Assembly: GCA_029226975.1 (NCBI GenBank)
Contig: JAQXZB010000007.1
Coordinates: 1 to 64,000, forward strand
Direction: 5' to 3'
Length of the DNA stretch: 64,000 bases
From: Clostridiales bacterium
GTDB lineage: Bacteria > Bacillota > Clostridia > UBA1381
The notes beneath the pieces were generated by a model that saw only the letters and a list, made by a program, of their open reading frames with translations, made no database searches and was not told where the DNA came from. Position numbers and translations under genes: made by a program. Positions 32,511 through 42,000 of this stretch are shown piece by piece (the stretch's first letter is position 1; each line of letters begins with the position of its first letter).

Positions 32511-34925
32511 TTATGGCAATGTAACATATACCTCACAAATATCCGAATTTGCGTTTACCACATTCCCCTCTGCGCTCCCGCCGCTGACTTTAAGAGAGCT
32601 TTGACCGGTGCGTTTTACATTTATTTTATACAGTGCGTTTTTGTATTTTCTGTTTACGGTAAATTCCTTTATATCCGAGGGTATGCAAGGCTCAATCCGA
32701 AGCCCGTCAAATTCCGGGCGTATACCGAGAATATATTGGGTTATTGCATAGTAATTCCATGCGGCAGTGCCGGTAAGCCAGGAGTTTTTTGCCTCGCCGG
32801 GTCTTTTTGCGTCCCTGCCCGCAATCATTTGTGCATACACATAAGGCTCTGTGCGGTGAATATCGCAAATATCCTCCAAATATGCCGGCGCGATTTTTCG
32901 GTACAGCGCCCCGGCTCTGTCGCCGTTTCCCAAAACCGTTTCGGCAATCATTATCCAGGGATTGTTGTGACAGAAAATCCCGGCGTTTTCTTTATATCCC
33001 GGCGGATATGAGGAAATCTCTCCAAGCTCGGTATGATACCTTGAATAAGGCGGCTGATTAAGGATTATGCCGTAATCACATTCTAAGTATTTTCTCACGC
33101 TCTCCAGTGCTTTTTTTGCTTTGCCGTCCTCTTTGCCGATACCCGCCATAACACAAAATCCGTTTGACTCTATAAATATTTTCCCCTCGTCACATTCCCT
33201 TGAGCCGACCTTGTTCCCGAAGGCGTCATAGGCTCTTAAAAACCATTCTCCGTCCCAGCCGTATTTGTCAACGGCAGCGGTCATTTTTTCCACATGGGAC
33301 ATAATTTCCTCCGCTCTCTTATCATTGCCCAGTGCCTTGTATAAATCGGCAAACTGCCTGCCTATAAACACGAACATTCCGGCAATAAGCACCGATTCGG
33401 CAACCGCGCCCTCAGCATTGCCGTAGGTCTGAAAGGACTCGTCCGGCTCCGTTGAGAAGCAGTTTAAATTCAGGCAGTCGTTCCAGTCCGCCCGTCCGAT
33501 AAGCGGCAGGGAATGGGGTCCTATATTATTTATAACATGGGCAAAGGAGCGGTCAAGATGTCCCAAAAGGGTATCGGTGTTTTCCGGGTCATTGTCAAAG
33601 GGCACACTTTCATCCAAAATACCGAAATCCCCGGTTTCCTTTATATATGCCATTGTGCCTAAAATAAGCCACAGCGGGTCATCGTTAAAGCCGGAGCCTA
33701 TCTCGTTGTTTCCCCGCTTTGTCAGCGGCTGATACTGATGATAAGCGCTTCCGTCCTCAAACTGCGTTGAAGCAATGTCAATTATTCTCTCCCTCGCCCT
33801 TTCGGGTATCTGATGCACAAAGCCCAAAAGGTCCTGATTTGAGTCCCGAAATCCCATGCCGCGCCCTATGCCGGATTCGTAATAGGACGCACTTCTGGAC
33901 ATATTAAAGGTCACCATGCACTGATACGGATTCCAGATATTCACCATTCTGTCAAGCTTCTCGTCCCCGGTTTTTACGGTAAAGACCGAAAGAAGCCTGT
34001 CCCAGTATTTTTTAAGCTCAAAAAACGCCCTTTCGCATTTTTGGGAAGTGTTGTATTTTTCAATCAGCTCATGGGCAGGGGTCTTGTTTATCACATTTTT
34101 TGCACTGAATTTATCCTCATCTTCGTTTTGCGCATAGCCCAAATTAAATATCAGCTCCCGCTCCTCACCCGGCATAAGGGCAAGGCGTATTTGATGGGAA
34201 GCGATGGGGTACCAGCCCGAAGCCAAAGAATTACCCGCCTTATCCTCATACACCGCCGCCGGAGTGTCAAAGCCGTTAAAGGCGCCCAAGAAGCTGTCGC
34301 GGTCGGTATCAAAGCCGTCAATTTCTGTGTTTACATTATAAAATGCATAATGGTTTCTTCTTTCCCTGTATTCGGTCTTGTGGTATATTGTCGAGCCTTC
34401 AACCTCAACCTCGGCAGTGTTTAAGTTCCGCTGATAGTTAAGCATATCGTCCTGAGCGTTCCAAAGACAAAATTCCACAAAGGAAAACAGACTTATTTCC
34501 TTTTTGACCGCCGATGTATTTTTAACGCATATTCTGTGCAGCTCGCAGCTTCCGTCCACAGGCACAAACGCTGTCTGAGATACTCTTATTCCCCCTCTTT
34601 CGCCGGTGATTTTCGTATAGCCCATGCCATGACGGCATTCATAGAAGTCAAGCTCCTTTTTTACGGGCATAAACGAATGTGTCCAAACATCGCCGCCGTC
34701 ATTTATGTAAAAATACCTGCCGCCGTTATCCGCCGGAACATTATTGTAGCGGTAGCGCAGTATTCTTCTGTGCTTTGCGTCCTTATAGAAGCAGTATCCG
34801 CCGGAGGTGTTCGAGATAAGCGAAAACAATCCGTCCGTTCCCAGATAGTTTATCCAAGGCAGCGGTGTTTTCGGCTCGGTTATCACATATTCCCTGTTTT
34901 TGTCGTCAAAGTATCCGTATTTCAT
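32511..34925 (-). CDS. GH94 cellobiose/cellodextrin phosphorylase family protein
   Basis: 804 residues, no signal peptide, near the ~810 of cellobiose phosphorylases. N-terminal beta domain ([27 protein letters not shown]), then the barrel with [31 protein letters not shown][11 protein letters not shown] and the catalytic-acid motif [10 protein letters not shown], and C-terminal [21 protein letters not shown]. It splits beta-glucosidic disaccharides with phosphate, giving glucose 1-phosphate and saving ATP. This indicates that the backbone of the substrate yields cellobiose-like units inside the cell. Confidence 0.92.
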   Translation of the reverse strand: MKYGYFDDKNREYVITEPKTPLPWINYLGTDGLFSLISNTSGGYCFYKDAKHRRILRYRYNNVPADNGGRYFYINDGGDVWTHSFMPVKKELDFYECRHGMGYTKITGERGGIRVSQTAFVPVDGSCELHRICVKNTSAVKKEISLFSFVEFCLWNAQDDMLNYQRNLNTAEVEVEGSTIYHKTEYRERRNHYAFYNVNTEIDGFDTDRDSFLGAFNGFDTPAAVYEDKAGNSLASGWYPIASHQIRLALMPGEERELIFNLGYAQNEDEDKFSAKNVINKTPAHELIEKYNTSQKCERAFFELKKYWDRLLSVFTVKTGDEKLDRMVNIWNPYQCMVTFNMSRSASYYESGIGRGMGFRDSNQDLLGFVHQIPERARERIIDIASTQFEDGSAYHQYQPLTKRGNNEIGSGFNDDPLWLILGTMAYIKETGDFGILDESVPFDNDPENTDTLLGHLDRSFAHVINNIGPHSLPLIGRADWNDCLNLNCFSTEPDESFQTYGNAEGAVAESVLIAGMFVFIGRQFADLYKALGNDKRAEEIMSHVEKMTAAVDKYGWDGEWFLRAYDAFGNKVGSRECDEGKIFIESNGFCVMAGIGKEDGKAKKALESVRKYLECDYGIILNQPPYSRYHTELGEISSYPPGYKENAGIFCHNNPWIMIAETVLGNGDRAGALYRKIAPAYLEDICDIHRTEPYVYAQMIAGRDAKRPGEAKNSWLTGTAAWNYYAITQYILGIRPEFDGLRIEPCIPSDIKEFTVNRKYKNALYKINVKRTGQSSLKVSGGSAEGNVVNANSDICEVYVTLP

Positions 34926-34938
34926 GTTATTCCTCTCC

Positions 34939-36039
34939 TTACCAATATTTTTTCCATTCCGGATTTTCCGCCCTCATAAGCGCCTCGGCAAAGAAGTAAT
35001 CGCCCCAGGTGTTGCACTCGCTTTTGTGTCCGTGCTTTTTGGAGTACATTCCTTCCTTTAATATGCCGTTGCTGTCCATACCCTCGGTAGTGTACGCTTC
35101 GCACAAAGCGCAAAGCATTTTGTCGGCGGCGGCTTTAAAATCACCGCGGGGACGGTGCTTTTCCATTTCCAGTATTCCGCATACGGCAACGGCGGCGGCT
35201 GAGGTGTCGCGCTCCTCACCGCTTCCGTCCGTAAATATCAAATCCCAGTAGGGAACGTAATTTTTCGGCAGATGCGAGATGAAATACTCCGTTACGCCGT
35301 CAAAATATTCAAGCAGTCCCTCGTCGCGGGTATAGGCATAGCACAGGGCAAGCCCGTACACCGCCCATGCCTGACCTCTCGCCCATGCGCTCGTATCTGA
35401 ATATCCCTGATGGGTTTCGCCCCTTAAGGGCAGCTTTGTTTTCGGGTCGAAGAAGAAGGTGTGATGCGTGGAAAAGTCGGGACGTATTATATATTTTACC
35501 GCCGTATTCATGTGATTTACCGCCGCGTCACGATATTTAGTGTCCCCCGTGATCTCGCCTGCCCAGAAAAGCAGCGGGATATTTAAAAGGCAGTCCACAA
35601 TAAACCGACAGCTTTTGGGGTCTTTCATGTCGCCCCATGCCTGAATGAATTTAACATCGGGTCTGTACCTTGCCATAAGCTTATCCGCCGCCCTTATTCC
35701 GTCTTTTTTCGCCGTCTCATCGCCGGTTATTTTATAATCCGCCACAGAGGAAAGCGTGAACAAAAATCCCATATCATGGTGGTCAAGCTCGATATTTTCG
35801 TCAAGCCTTTTTCCAAAAAGCCGCGAATGGTGCTTTGCGCTCTTAAAAATGCTCTCATTCCCCGTCCATTCGTAAGCCAGCCACAAAAGCCCCTCGTAAA
35901 AGCCCGTTGTCCACGAAACATTTTTGAATTTTTTATAAATATAATTTTCGCTCTGCTCCGAGGGGAAGCAGTCATAGAAATAATCAAGAGTTTCCTTTAC
36001 CCTCTTTATCGTAAATTCCCGCGCCTGATGAATGTTCAT
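34939..36039 (-). CDS. GH88 unsaturated glucuronyl hydrolase
   Basis: 366 residues, cytoplasmic, (alpha/alpha)6 barrel. Asp89 (DHHDMGF) and Asp149 (IVDC) correspond to the catalytic pair Asp88/Asp149 known in the Bacillus GL1 enzyme of xanthan/gellan metabolism; [18 protein letters not shown] is the other signature. It hydrates and releases the unsaturated glucuronate that a lyase such as PL8 leaves at the non-reducing end. Sits between GH94 (14 bp away) and the 988-residue surface protein (17 bp), so it is co-expressed with them. Confidence 0.94.
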   Translation of the reverse strand: MNIHQAREFTIKRVKETLDYFYDCFPSEQSENYIYKKFKNVSWTTGFYEGLLWLAYEWTGNESIFKSAKHHSRLFGKRLDENIELDHHDMGFLFTLSSVADYKITGDETAKKDGIRAADKLMARYRPDVKFIQAWGDMKDPKSCRFIVDCLLNIPLLFWAGEITGDTKYRDAAVNHMNTAVKYIIRPDFSTHHTFFFDPKTKLPLRGETHQGYSDTSAWARGQAWAVYGLALCYAYTRDEGLLEYFDGVTEYFISHLPKNYVPYWDLIFTDGSGEERDTSAAAVAVCGILEMEKHRPRGDFKAAADKMLCALCEAYTTEGMDSNGILKEGMYSKKHGHKSECNTWGDYFFAEALMRAENPEWKKYW

Positions 36040-36055
36040 GTTAATCCTCCGATTT

Positions 36056-39022
36056 TTATTTTGCTCTCTTTACTATTATAAGTTCTCTTTGCTTGCCGCC
36101 CTCGGTATGCATAATTATCCTCGATGCGTCATCTCCCGCGCCGGCTTCGCTTATAAGCTCGTCTTGGGTGGGAACATATACCCTGTCCGCCGCCTCGTCT
36201 ATGCAAAGTACGTTAAAGCCCATAAAATCCGCTATCTCAGTGCTTTGGATCTGACCGTAGGCGGTGTCTATCATGGTTCTTAAAACAAGGTTTGCTCCGT
36301 TTTTATACGCCAGTGTCGCATATACCACTCTGTAGCTTGCGCCGAAGTTATAGCTGCCCTTTGAATCGTATATATGCGGTGTGTTGTGTCCGTTGGCAGA
36401 ATATTTTCCGTCCGATACCGCCAAAAGCGTGTTGTTTAAGGCTGACGGATCCGCACCGCTGCCAAACTCGTTTCCGACCTTTATGTATTCGGGATCGTCC
36501 TCGTCCCTTAGGGAGAACACCTTGACCCAGTCCGCTATCTCGCCCTTTGAATTGGTTACATAGCGTATTATATCCCCGGTTTTTACCGTTGTTGTCACTT
36601 GCTTTCCCTCCGGGCCGTTGTATGCTTTTGTAAGATACACACCCTCTGCCAAATCCGCCCAAATCTCGGAGTTTCCCTGAAATCCCCAAAGCCTTGTCAC
36701 CTGCCTGCCGTCGCTGTCCATTGCCTTTTCAATTTTGGAAACCACCGTAAGCGGTACGGTTTTGTCCAATGTTTCGCTCACGTCAACGGACTTGCTGTAG
36801 ACGATTACACCCGCCACGCGCTCCTCGTTTAAATTATACGCGTCTATGCGGTTTGGCTCAGTGTATTGATCCCCTGTTTCCGGGTAGCTTCTCCAGTCCT
36901 TAAAATACGCAAGATTGCTCTTTATATAATTGTCGCGGTTTCTTATGCGGCCTATATCGTTGGTTACGGGAACAACAAACACCTTTGTGCCGTTATCCAC
37001 CGCCACTGCCGAGCCGTAGTTATTGGAAAATGCCATAAGGTTTCTTAAAAACGTTCCGCCCGCTTTTGCCCCGTCGGTTTTTGAAAAATCCGGGTAGTAG
37101 GTCATGGTTTTTCTTTTAAACAAATCCGCTCCGCCGTTCTCTGCCTCGGCTTCCTTGGGGGTGTCTATATAGGTTATTTCTCCCGCGTCATTGGTCTTAT
37201 ACAAAATCGGCTCTCTTACATACAAAGCGGTTCCGTCATATAAATTCGGATAATTGTAATTGGGGTCAACCGCCTTTTTCGCTTCATGACACTCATATGC
37301 CGCTGTTTCAAGAGCGTACAGTATCTGCGCCGGAGATGAGCAGGAAGTACCGTCCACCGTAACGCGCTTTGCGCTCTTAAAATCGTCAAGCTCGCCCACA
37401 TACGGCAGCATGCGCATAAGTACGCAGTCCTCGCCGTATTCCTCGAAGCCGTCAACGGCGCGGATAAGATACCCGTATTTTATCTCGTCGGGCATTTCCT
37501 CCCTTGCGGCGGCAATGCGGCGCATATAGTCAAGATACACCGTATATTTTTTTCCGGCGCTCATTTTGATATTATCGCCGTTTGTGCTCATGCGGTAGCT
37601 TCTGTCCGCAAATTTGACCCTGCCGGTTTTATAGCCCTCGCCTGAAAGGGACTCAACCTTTGCGCTGTAGGCAAGATTGCTTATTATTATCCTTGTTTTT
37701 TTGCCGCTGCTTGCAACGGAAAGCACCGAATCGGCTGTGATATAATAGCTTTCAACGGGATTTTCGTTCCTGTCGAAAAGCTGTGTATCCGCGCTGTTAA
37801 AATCCACCTCAAGGGTGTAATTTTCCTCGCCGTTAAAGCTGCCGAAAAGCTTGTTTTCGTTTATTGCCGCCCTATTGACTACCATAATATCGTATTTAAA
37901 CACAAATATCACATCATAGCGGTTATCATCGTTGTTGTCAACGGCAGTTATGTAATCGCATTTTTCCAAATCCGCAAAATCAAAGCTTTTGCTCGTCATG
38001 TAATTTAAAACCTCGACCGCGTTGGGGTCAATGCTTATGGATTTATCGTCTCCGTAGCTTATGCGCGAATTTGTGTATTTGTATATGTCCCTGCCCTCAA
38101 TGTCCGCGGTTTTGTTTTCGCCTGTGGGAGCAAGGTATACAAGGGACATATCCTCGCTTTTATAATACGCCTTTACCCTGTATCCCAGTCTTTTTAAATA
38201 ATCCGTTTCGCCGGCGGCAAAATACTGATTATCTATTCTTATATGAGCGCCGGTAAAGGAATTGTCAAGACTGTATTCGCCGGCAGAGCGGACTATGCCC
38301 TTTGTATATTTTATATCCTTAAAATAATCTATCGCCTCTCTTGCGGAGCTTTGATATTGGGCATTGTTTCCTTTATAGGTTTTTTCATAGACCTCAGTTT
38401 CGAGAATACCGTCCATAAGCTGTGCCGCGTCAAGCAGGGTAAGCTTATACGAAGGAGCAGCCGAAAAGGGAGCAAGCTTGTACTGTGACCATACCGCAAG
38501 ATACGCGTTGTCGTCACCGCCCCTGTCCGCGGCAAAAACGCCGTAGCCTAAAGCGTTTACAAGTATTTTTACCCCTTCGATAAATGCTGCCGGCTCATTT
38601 TCGCCGCCCATGTTGATGTGGGGGTACAGTGCGCGTATGGTATTATAAGCGTCCGTCTGCTGCATATTCATCAGTCCGCATACCAAAGCGCACAGCTCGC
38701 CCTCGCTTATATAATCCGTATGCTCGCCCTCTATTTCACCATACCAAATCCCCAAAGCCGTAAGCTTGGCGACCGTTTCGTTGTACGCGGTTTTAAGCCT
38801 TATATACTCCTTGTATTCCAAATCCTCCGTATACGCATTTTCGGGATTGTCCAGTTCATGCTCCGGATGGCTCTGATTGGGGTCTTGCGCACCCTCGGGA
38901 AGCTCCTCCTCGGTACGGTTTCCGTCATCGTCAAAGTTCGGTGCCGCCCATGCCGCGGCAAGCGGCACGGCAAGTATCGATACTGTCAAAAGCACCGCCG
39001 CCAGCTTCTTTAATATTTTCAT
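36056..39022 (-). CDS. large secreted protein, paralogue of the C-terminal half of the next gene
   Basis: 988 residues. Signal peptide to ~27, an acidic linker (~28-65), degenerate SLH-like repeats (~70-220: NETVAKLTALGIWYGEIEG, KILVNALGYGVF), then ~700 residues of a domain I do not recognise. That domain aligns throughout with the C-terminal part of the 1873-residue protein: LGYRVKAYYKSEDMSLVYLAP against LGYEVKAYYSEDDEVLKYVEP, and ends RIIMH...LIIVKRAK against RIIAE...VIIVKRR. No catalytic motif is apparent. Surface scaffold, S-layer-like or glycan-binding roles are all possible. Starts 4 bp after the upstream gene's stop. Confidence 0.78.
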   Translation of the reverse strand: MKILKKLAAVLLTVSILAVPLAAAWAAPNFDDDGNRTEEELPEGAQDPNQSHPEHELDNPENAYTEDLEYKEYIRLKTAYNETVAKLTALGIWYGEIEGEHTDYISEGELCALVCGLMNMQQTDAYNTIRALYPHINMGGENEPAAFIEGVKILVNALGYGVFAADRGGDDNAYLAVWSQYKLAPFSAAPSYKLTLLDAAQLMDGILETEVYEKTYKGNNAQYQSSAREAIDYFKDIKYTKGIVRSAGEYSLDNSFTGAHIRIDNQYFAAGETDYLKRLGYRVKAYYKSEDMSLVYLAPTGENKTADIEGRDIYKYTNSRISYGDDKSISIDPNAVEVLNYMTSKSFDFADLEKCDYITAVDNNDDNRYDVIFVFKYDIMVVNRAAINENKLFGSFNGEENYTLEVDFNSADTQLFDRNENPVESYYITADSVLSVASSGKKTRIIISNLAYSAKVESLSGEGYKTGRVKFADRSYRMSTNGDNIKMSAGKKYTVYLDYMRRIAAAREEMPDEIKYGYLIRAVDGFEEYGEDCVLMRMLPYVGELDDFKSAKRVTVDGTSCSSPAQILYALETAAYECHEAKKAVDPNYNYPNLYDGTALYVREPILYKTNDAGEITYIDTPKEAEAENGGADLFKRKTMTYYPDFSKTDGAKAGGTFLRNLMAFSNNYGSAVAVDNGTKVFVVPVTNDIGRIRNRDNYIKSNLAYFKDWRSYPETGDQYTEPNRIDAYNLNEERVAGVIVYSKSVDVSETLDKTVPLTVVSKIEKAMDSDGRQVTRLWGFQGNSEIWADLAEGVYLTKAYNGPEGKQVTTTVKTGDIIRYVTNSKGEIADWVKVFSLRDEDDPEYIKVGNEFGSGADPSALNNTLLAVSDGKYSANGHNTPHIYDSKGSYNFGASYRVVYATLAYKNGANLVLRTMIDTAYGQIQSTEIADFMGFNVLCIDEAADRVYVPTQDELISEAGAGDDASRIIMHTEGGKQRELIIVKRAK

Positions 39023-39026
39023 GCCG

Positions 39027-42000
39027 CTACCTCCTTTTTACAATTATTACGCAGGACGCCACATCACTGTGTCTTTCTGCAATTATGCGGCTTGCGTTCT
39101 CCTCTCCGGCATACTGTGCGGAAATTATATCCTCCGGTGTGCCGAGCTTTATTTCATCGTTTACTTCGTCTATTATGTACACACGCCTGTTATTAAGCTT
39201 TATATACCTGTCCGCACTGCCCTTGTTGTCCGCAAGAGAGCCGGGATAGGGAGCCATTATAATTGTATTGTTGTGTACCTCCTTGGCATATCCCATTTCC
39301 ATGGAGAACTTAACTCCGGGGAACCATGCGCTGTTGCCGTCTCCCTGCCAGATACGTCCGCACAGCACGTCATCATTACCGTTTTCGGCATTTTTATAAT
39401 AAGCGATAAGGGTATGCTTCGAGCCGTCATACTCCTTTTGACCCTCGCTTTCCATACCTCTGTTTATAATTGCGGGATCGTCGCTATTGTCCAGGTCAAA
39501 AACCTTGTGGTAATCGCATATTTCCTCATTGCCGTTTATGGCGGCTCTTATAATATCACCCTTTGACAGCACGCTTGCAGCGCTTACTCCGCCGCTTGTG
39601 TAATACCGCTCAATCGAGCAGTCCTGCGCCATATTATAATCCCTCTCGATACCGTTATGAAGCACTGTAAGCCGCTTTCTTGTCTCACCGTCAATCAAAA
39701 CATCGCTTATGCTCTTTATTACCATTGCGGTCGAGTTTGCGTTAAGCGCCGAGCCGGCTGACGAGTCTGAGTGAATTACCGCAACTCCGGCGGTCTTGTC
39801 CTCGGACATATTGTATATCTCAACCTTGCTGTGCGTTCCCGAGCCGAGTTTTTCAAAGGGCGTAACGGAATACGCACTTTCGCGCCCCGCCTTTGCCTCA
39901 TCCTCCGGTACGGTTATAATTATCGTATCCGGCGCCATTCTCACATATCCCACATATGCCTTGTAAAGACTGTGATAATAAGACTCCTCAAGGTCATGAT
40001 ACCGGGTAAAATCCGCCGAGCTTGTATAAAGGTCAATATCGTCCACATAAGCGGCGGTTTTTATCTCGTTTATCTCGCCTTGGGCATTGGTCTTAAAGCG
40101 GATAAGCTGATTTACGGAAGACGTGTCAATGTTTGCGTTCTTTAAAACCGCGTCAAGCTCACCCGCTGTGCTTATCCTTTCGCCGTCGGCGCTTGCTTTT
40201 GTGGCGAGCTTTAAGGTCGTTAAAGCCCCCTCGTCTGTATAAAGCTTAATAACCGGCATATCCGAGCCTTCGTCAAGGGCGGTTTTTACCACATAGCCGT
40301 AATTAAAATCCGAGAACTTATGGTTATACAGCACATGAGCAATTTTCCCTCTGTGGCTTAAATAAACCGTAACGCCGTTTCCCGGCGAAAGCTTTTTTAA
40401 GGACCGTAAATCCATATTATCCGCCGCAAAATATTTAGTGTCCCCGACTGTAACAAAGGCTTCGCCGTTCTCCTCTCCCGATGCGCTTATAAGTCCCTCA
40501 TCTCTTTGGCGGGACACATAAATTACATAATTTTCACCTTTAGTGTCCCCCAAAACCGACAGCACATCGTTTACGGCAATATCGCTTATTTTCATTGCAG
40601 CGCCGTTTATGTCATAAACATTAAAAGTCATGTCATGCTCCGGCTTTATGGATTTTTGTCCGTAATAATCATATATTGTGCCGGTATCCGATGAGATTTG
40701 GTTTACAAAATAAACGTCCTCGTCTATTAAGTTTACCGTTTCCCATTTTCCGTCACCGTTGTTATCGGTCAGAATGATTTCCTCCGCGCCCTCGTAATCC
40801 GCAATGTCAAGAACGCTTACATAATTATAGTTTTTCATAAGCCTTGCGCTTTTTGGAATTTCCTCGCTGCGCTTTGATGAGGAGGTTTTATCGGCAAAGT
40901 AATAAATCGCCGAATTTTCAAACCTGTCCGTAAGCGAACCGTCAATATGCAAAACCTTGTTTTTCTCTGTAGGCTCAACGTACTTTAATACCTCGTCATC
41001 TTCGCTGTAATACGCCTTTACCTCATATCCCAGGTATTTGTAAGCCTCCGGGTCGGCGTAGGTATAAAAAACCTTTCCTATTCCCACAGAGTCCGAAGCC
41101 GACATACTGCCCGCATCTGCGGCACGATTGCCTGCGCTCCTTAAAATATCCTTTATCGTCACGATTTTATGGTAGTAATAAATCGCCGATTGGTCGGTCA
41201 TTATGTATTCGGGCGGTGTTTTTGACAAATCCGCCTTTACAATGTCCGCGTCCTTTGCATAATCGATAAGCTTCATCACCATATCGAGGCTCATAGGTGC
41301 GGTTCTGTCCTCCAAGCCCTCACAAAGCAGCTTGTGTTTTACCGCGGCGGCATAGTAATCCTCCACGCCCTCCGCATTCATCACCGCTCCGTAGCCCAAA
41401 GCCTTTACCAAAAGCTCCGCCGCATACTCTGCCGTTACGGGGTCGCCCGGACGAAAAACTCCGTCCTCCGCGCTTATAATGTTCATGCCGTAAAGGAACA
41501 TCACCTCGTTATAATACGCGCTGTTTTGCGGCACGTCCGCAAATACCGCGCTTTCGGATACTGCGTTGTTTTTCATGCCCGCAAACGCCGACATTATTTT
41601 GGCAAACTCGCCCCTGGTTACGGTGTCTGACGCGTTCTTTTTTATGTTCATAAGCCCCAGTGCCGAAAGCTTTTTATACAGCGTGCCGTAGGCTTCAAGC
41701 TCCTCCTTGGCGCTGCCGTTTATATAGGAATAAACATCGTATAAAAGCTTTGCGCTCTGGGCTCTTGTTGCGCTGTCTTTAGGTCTGAAGCTGCCGTCGT
41801 CCATGCCGGAGATAAGCCCCAGGGCATACAGCCCGTACACGCTCTTTTTTGCGTAATCGGAAATATCCCCGTCATCTTCAAATTTACCGGTTCTATCAGG
41901 TACGGATGCGCCCATTTTTCGAAGCGCTCTTGCTATAAGCACAGCCATGTCCTGACGTGTTATTTTTGCACCCACGCCGAATTTATTGTCCTCAATTCCC

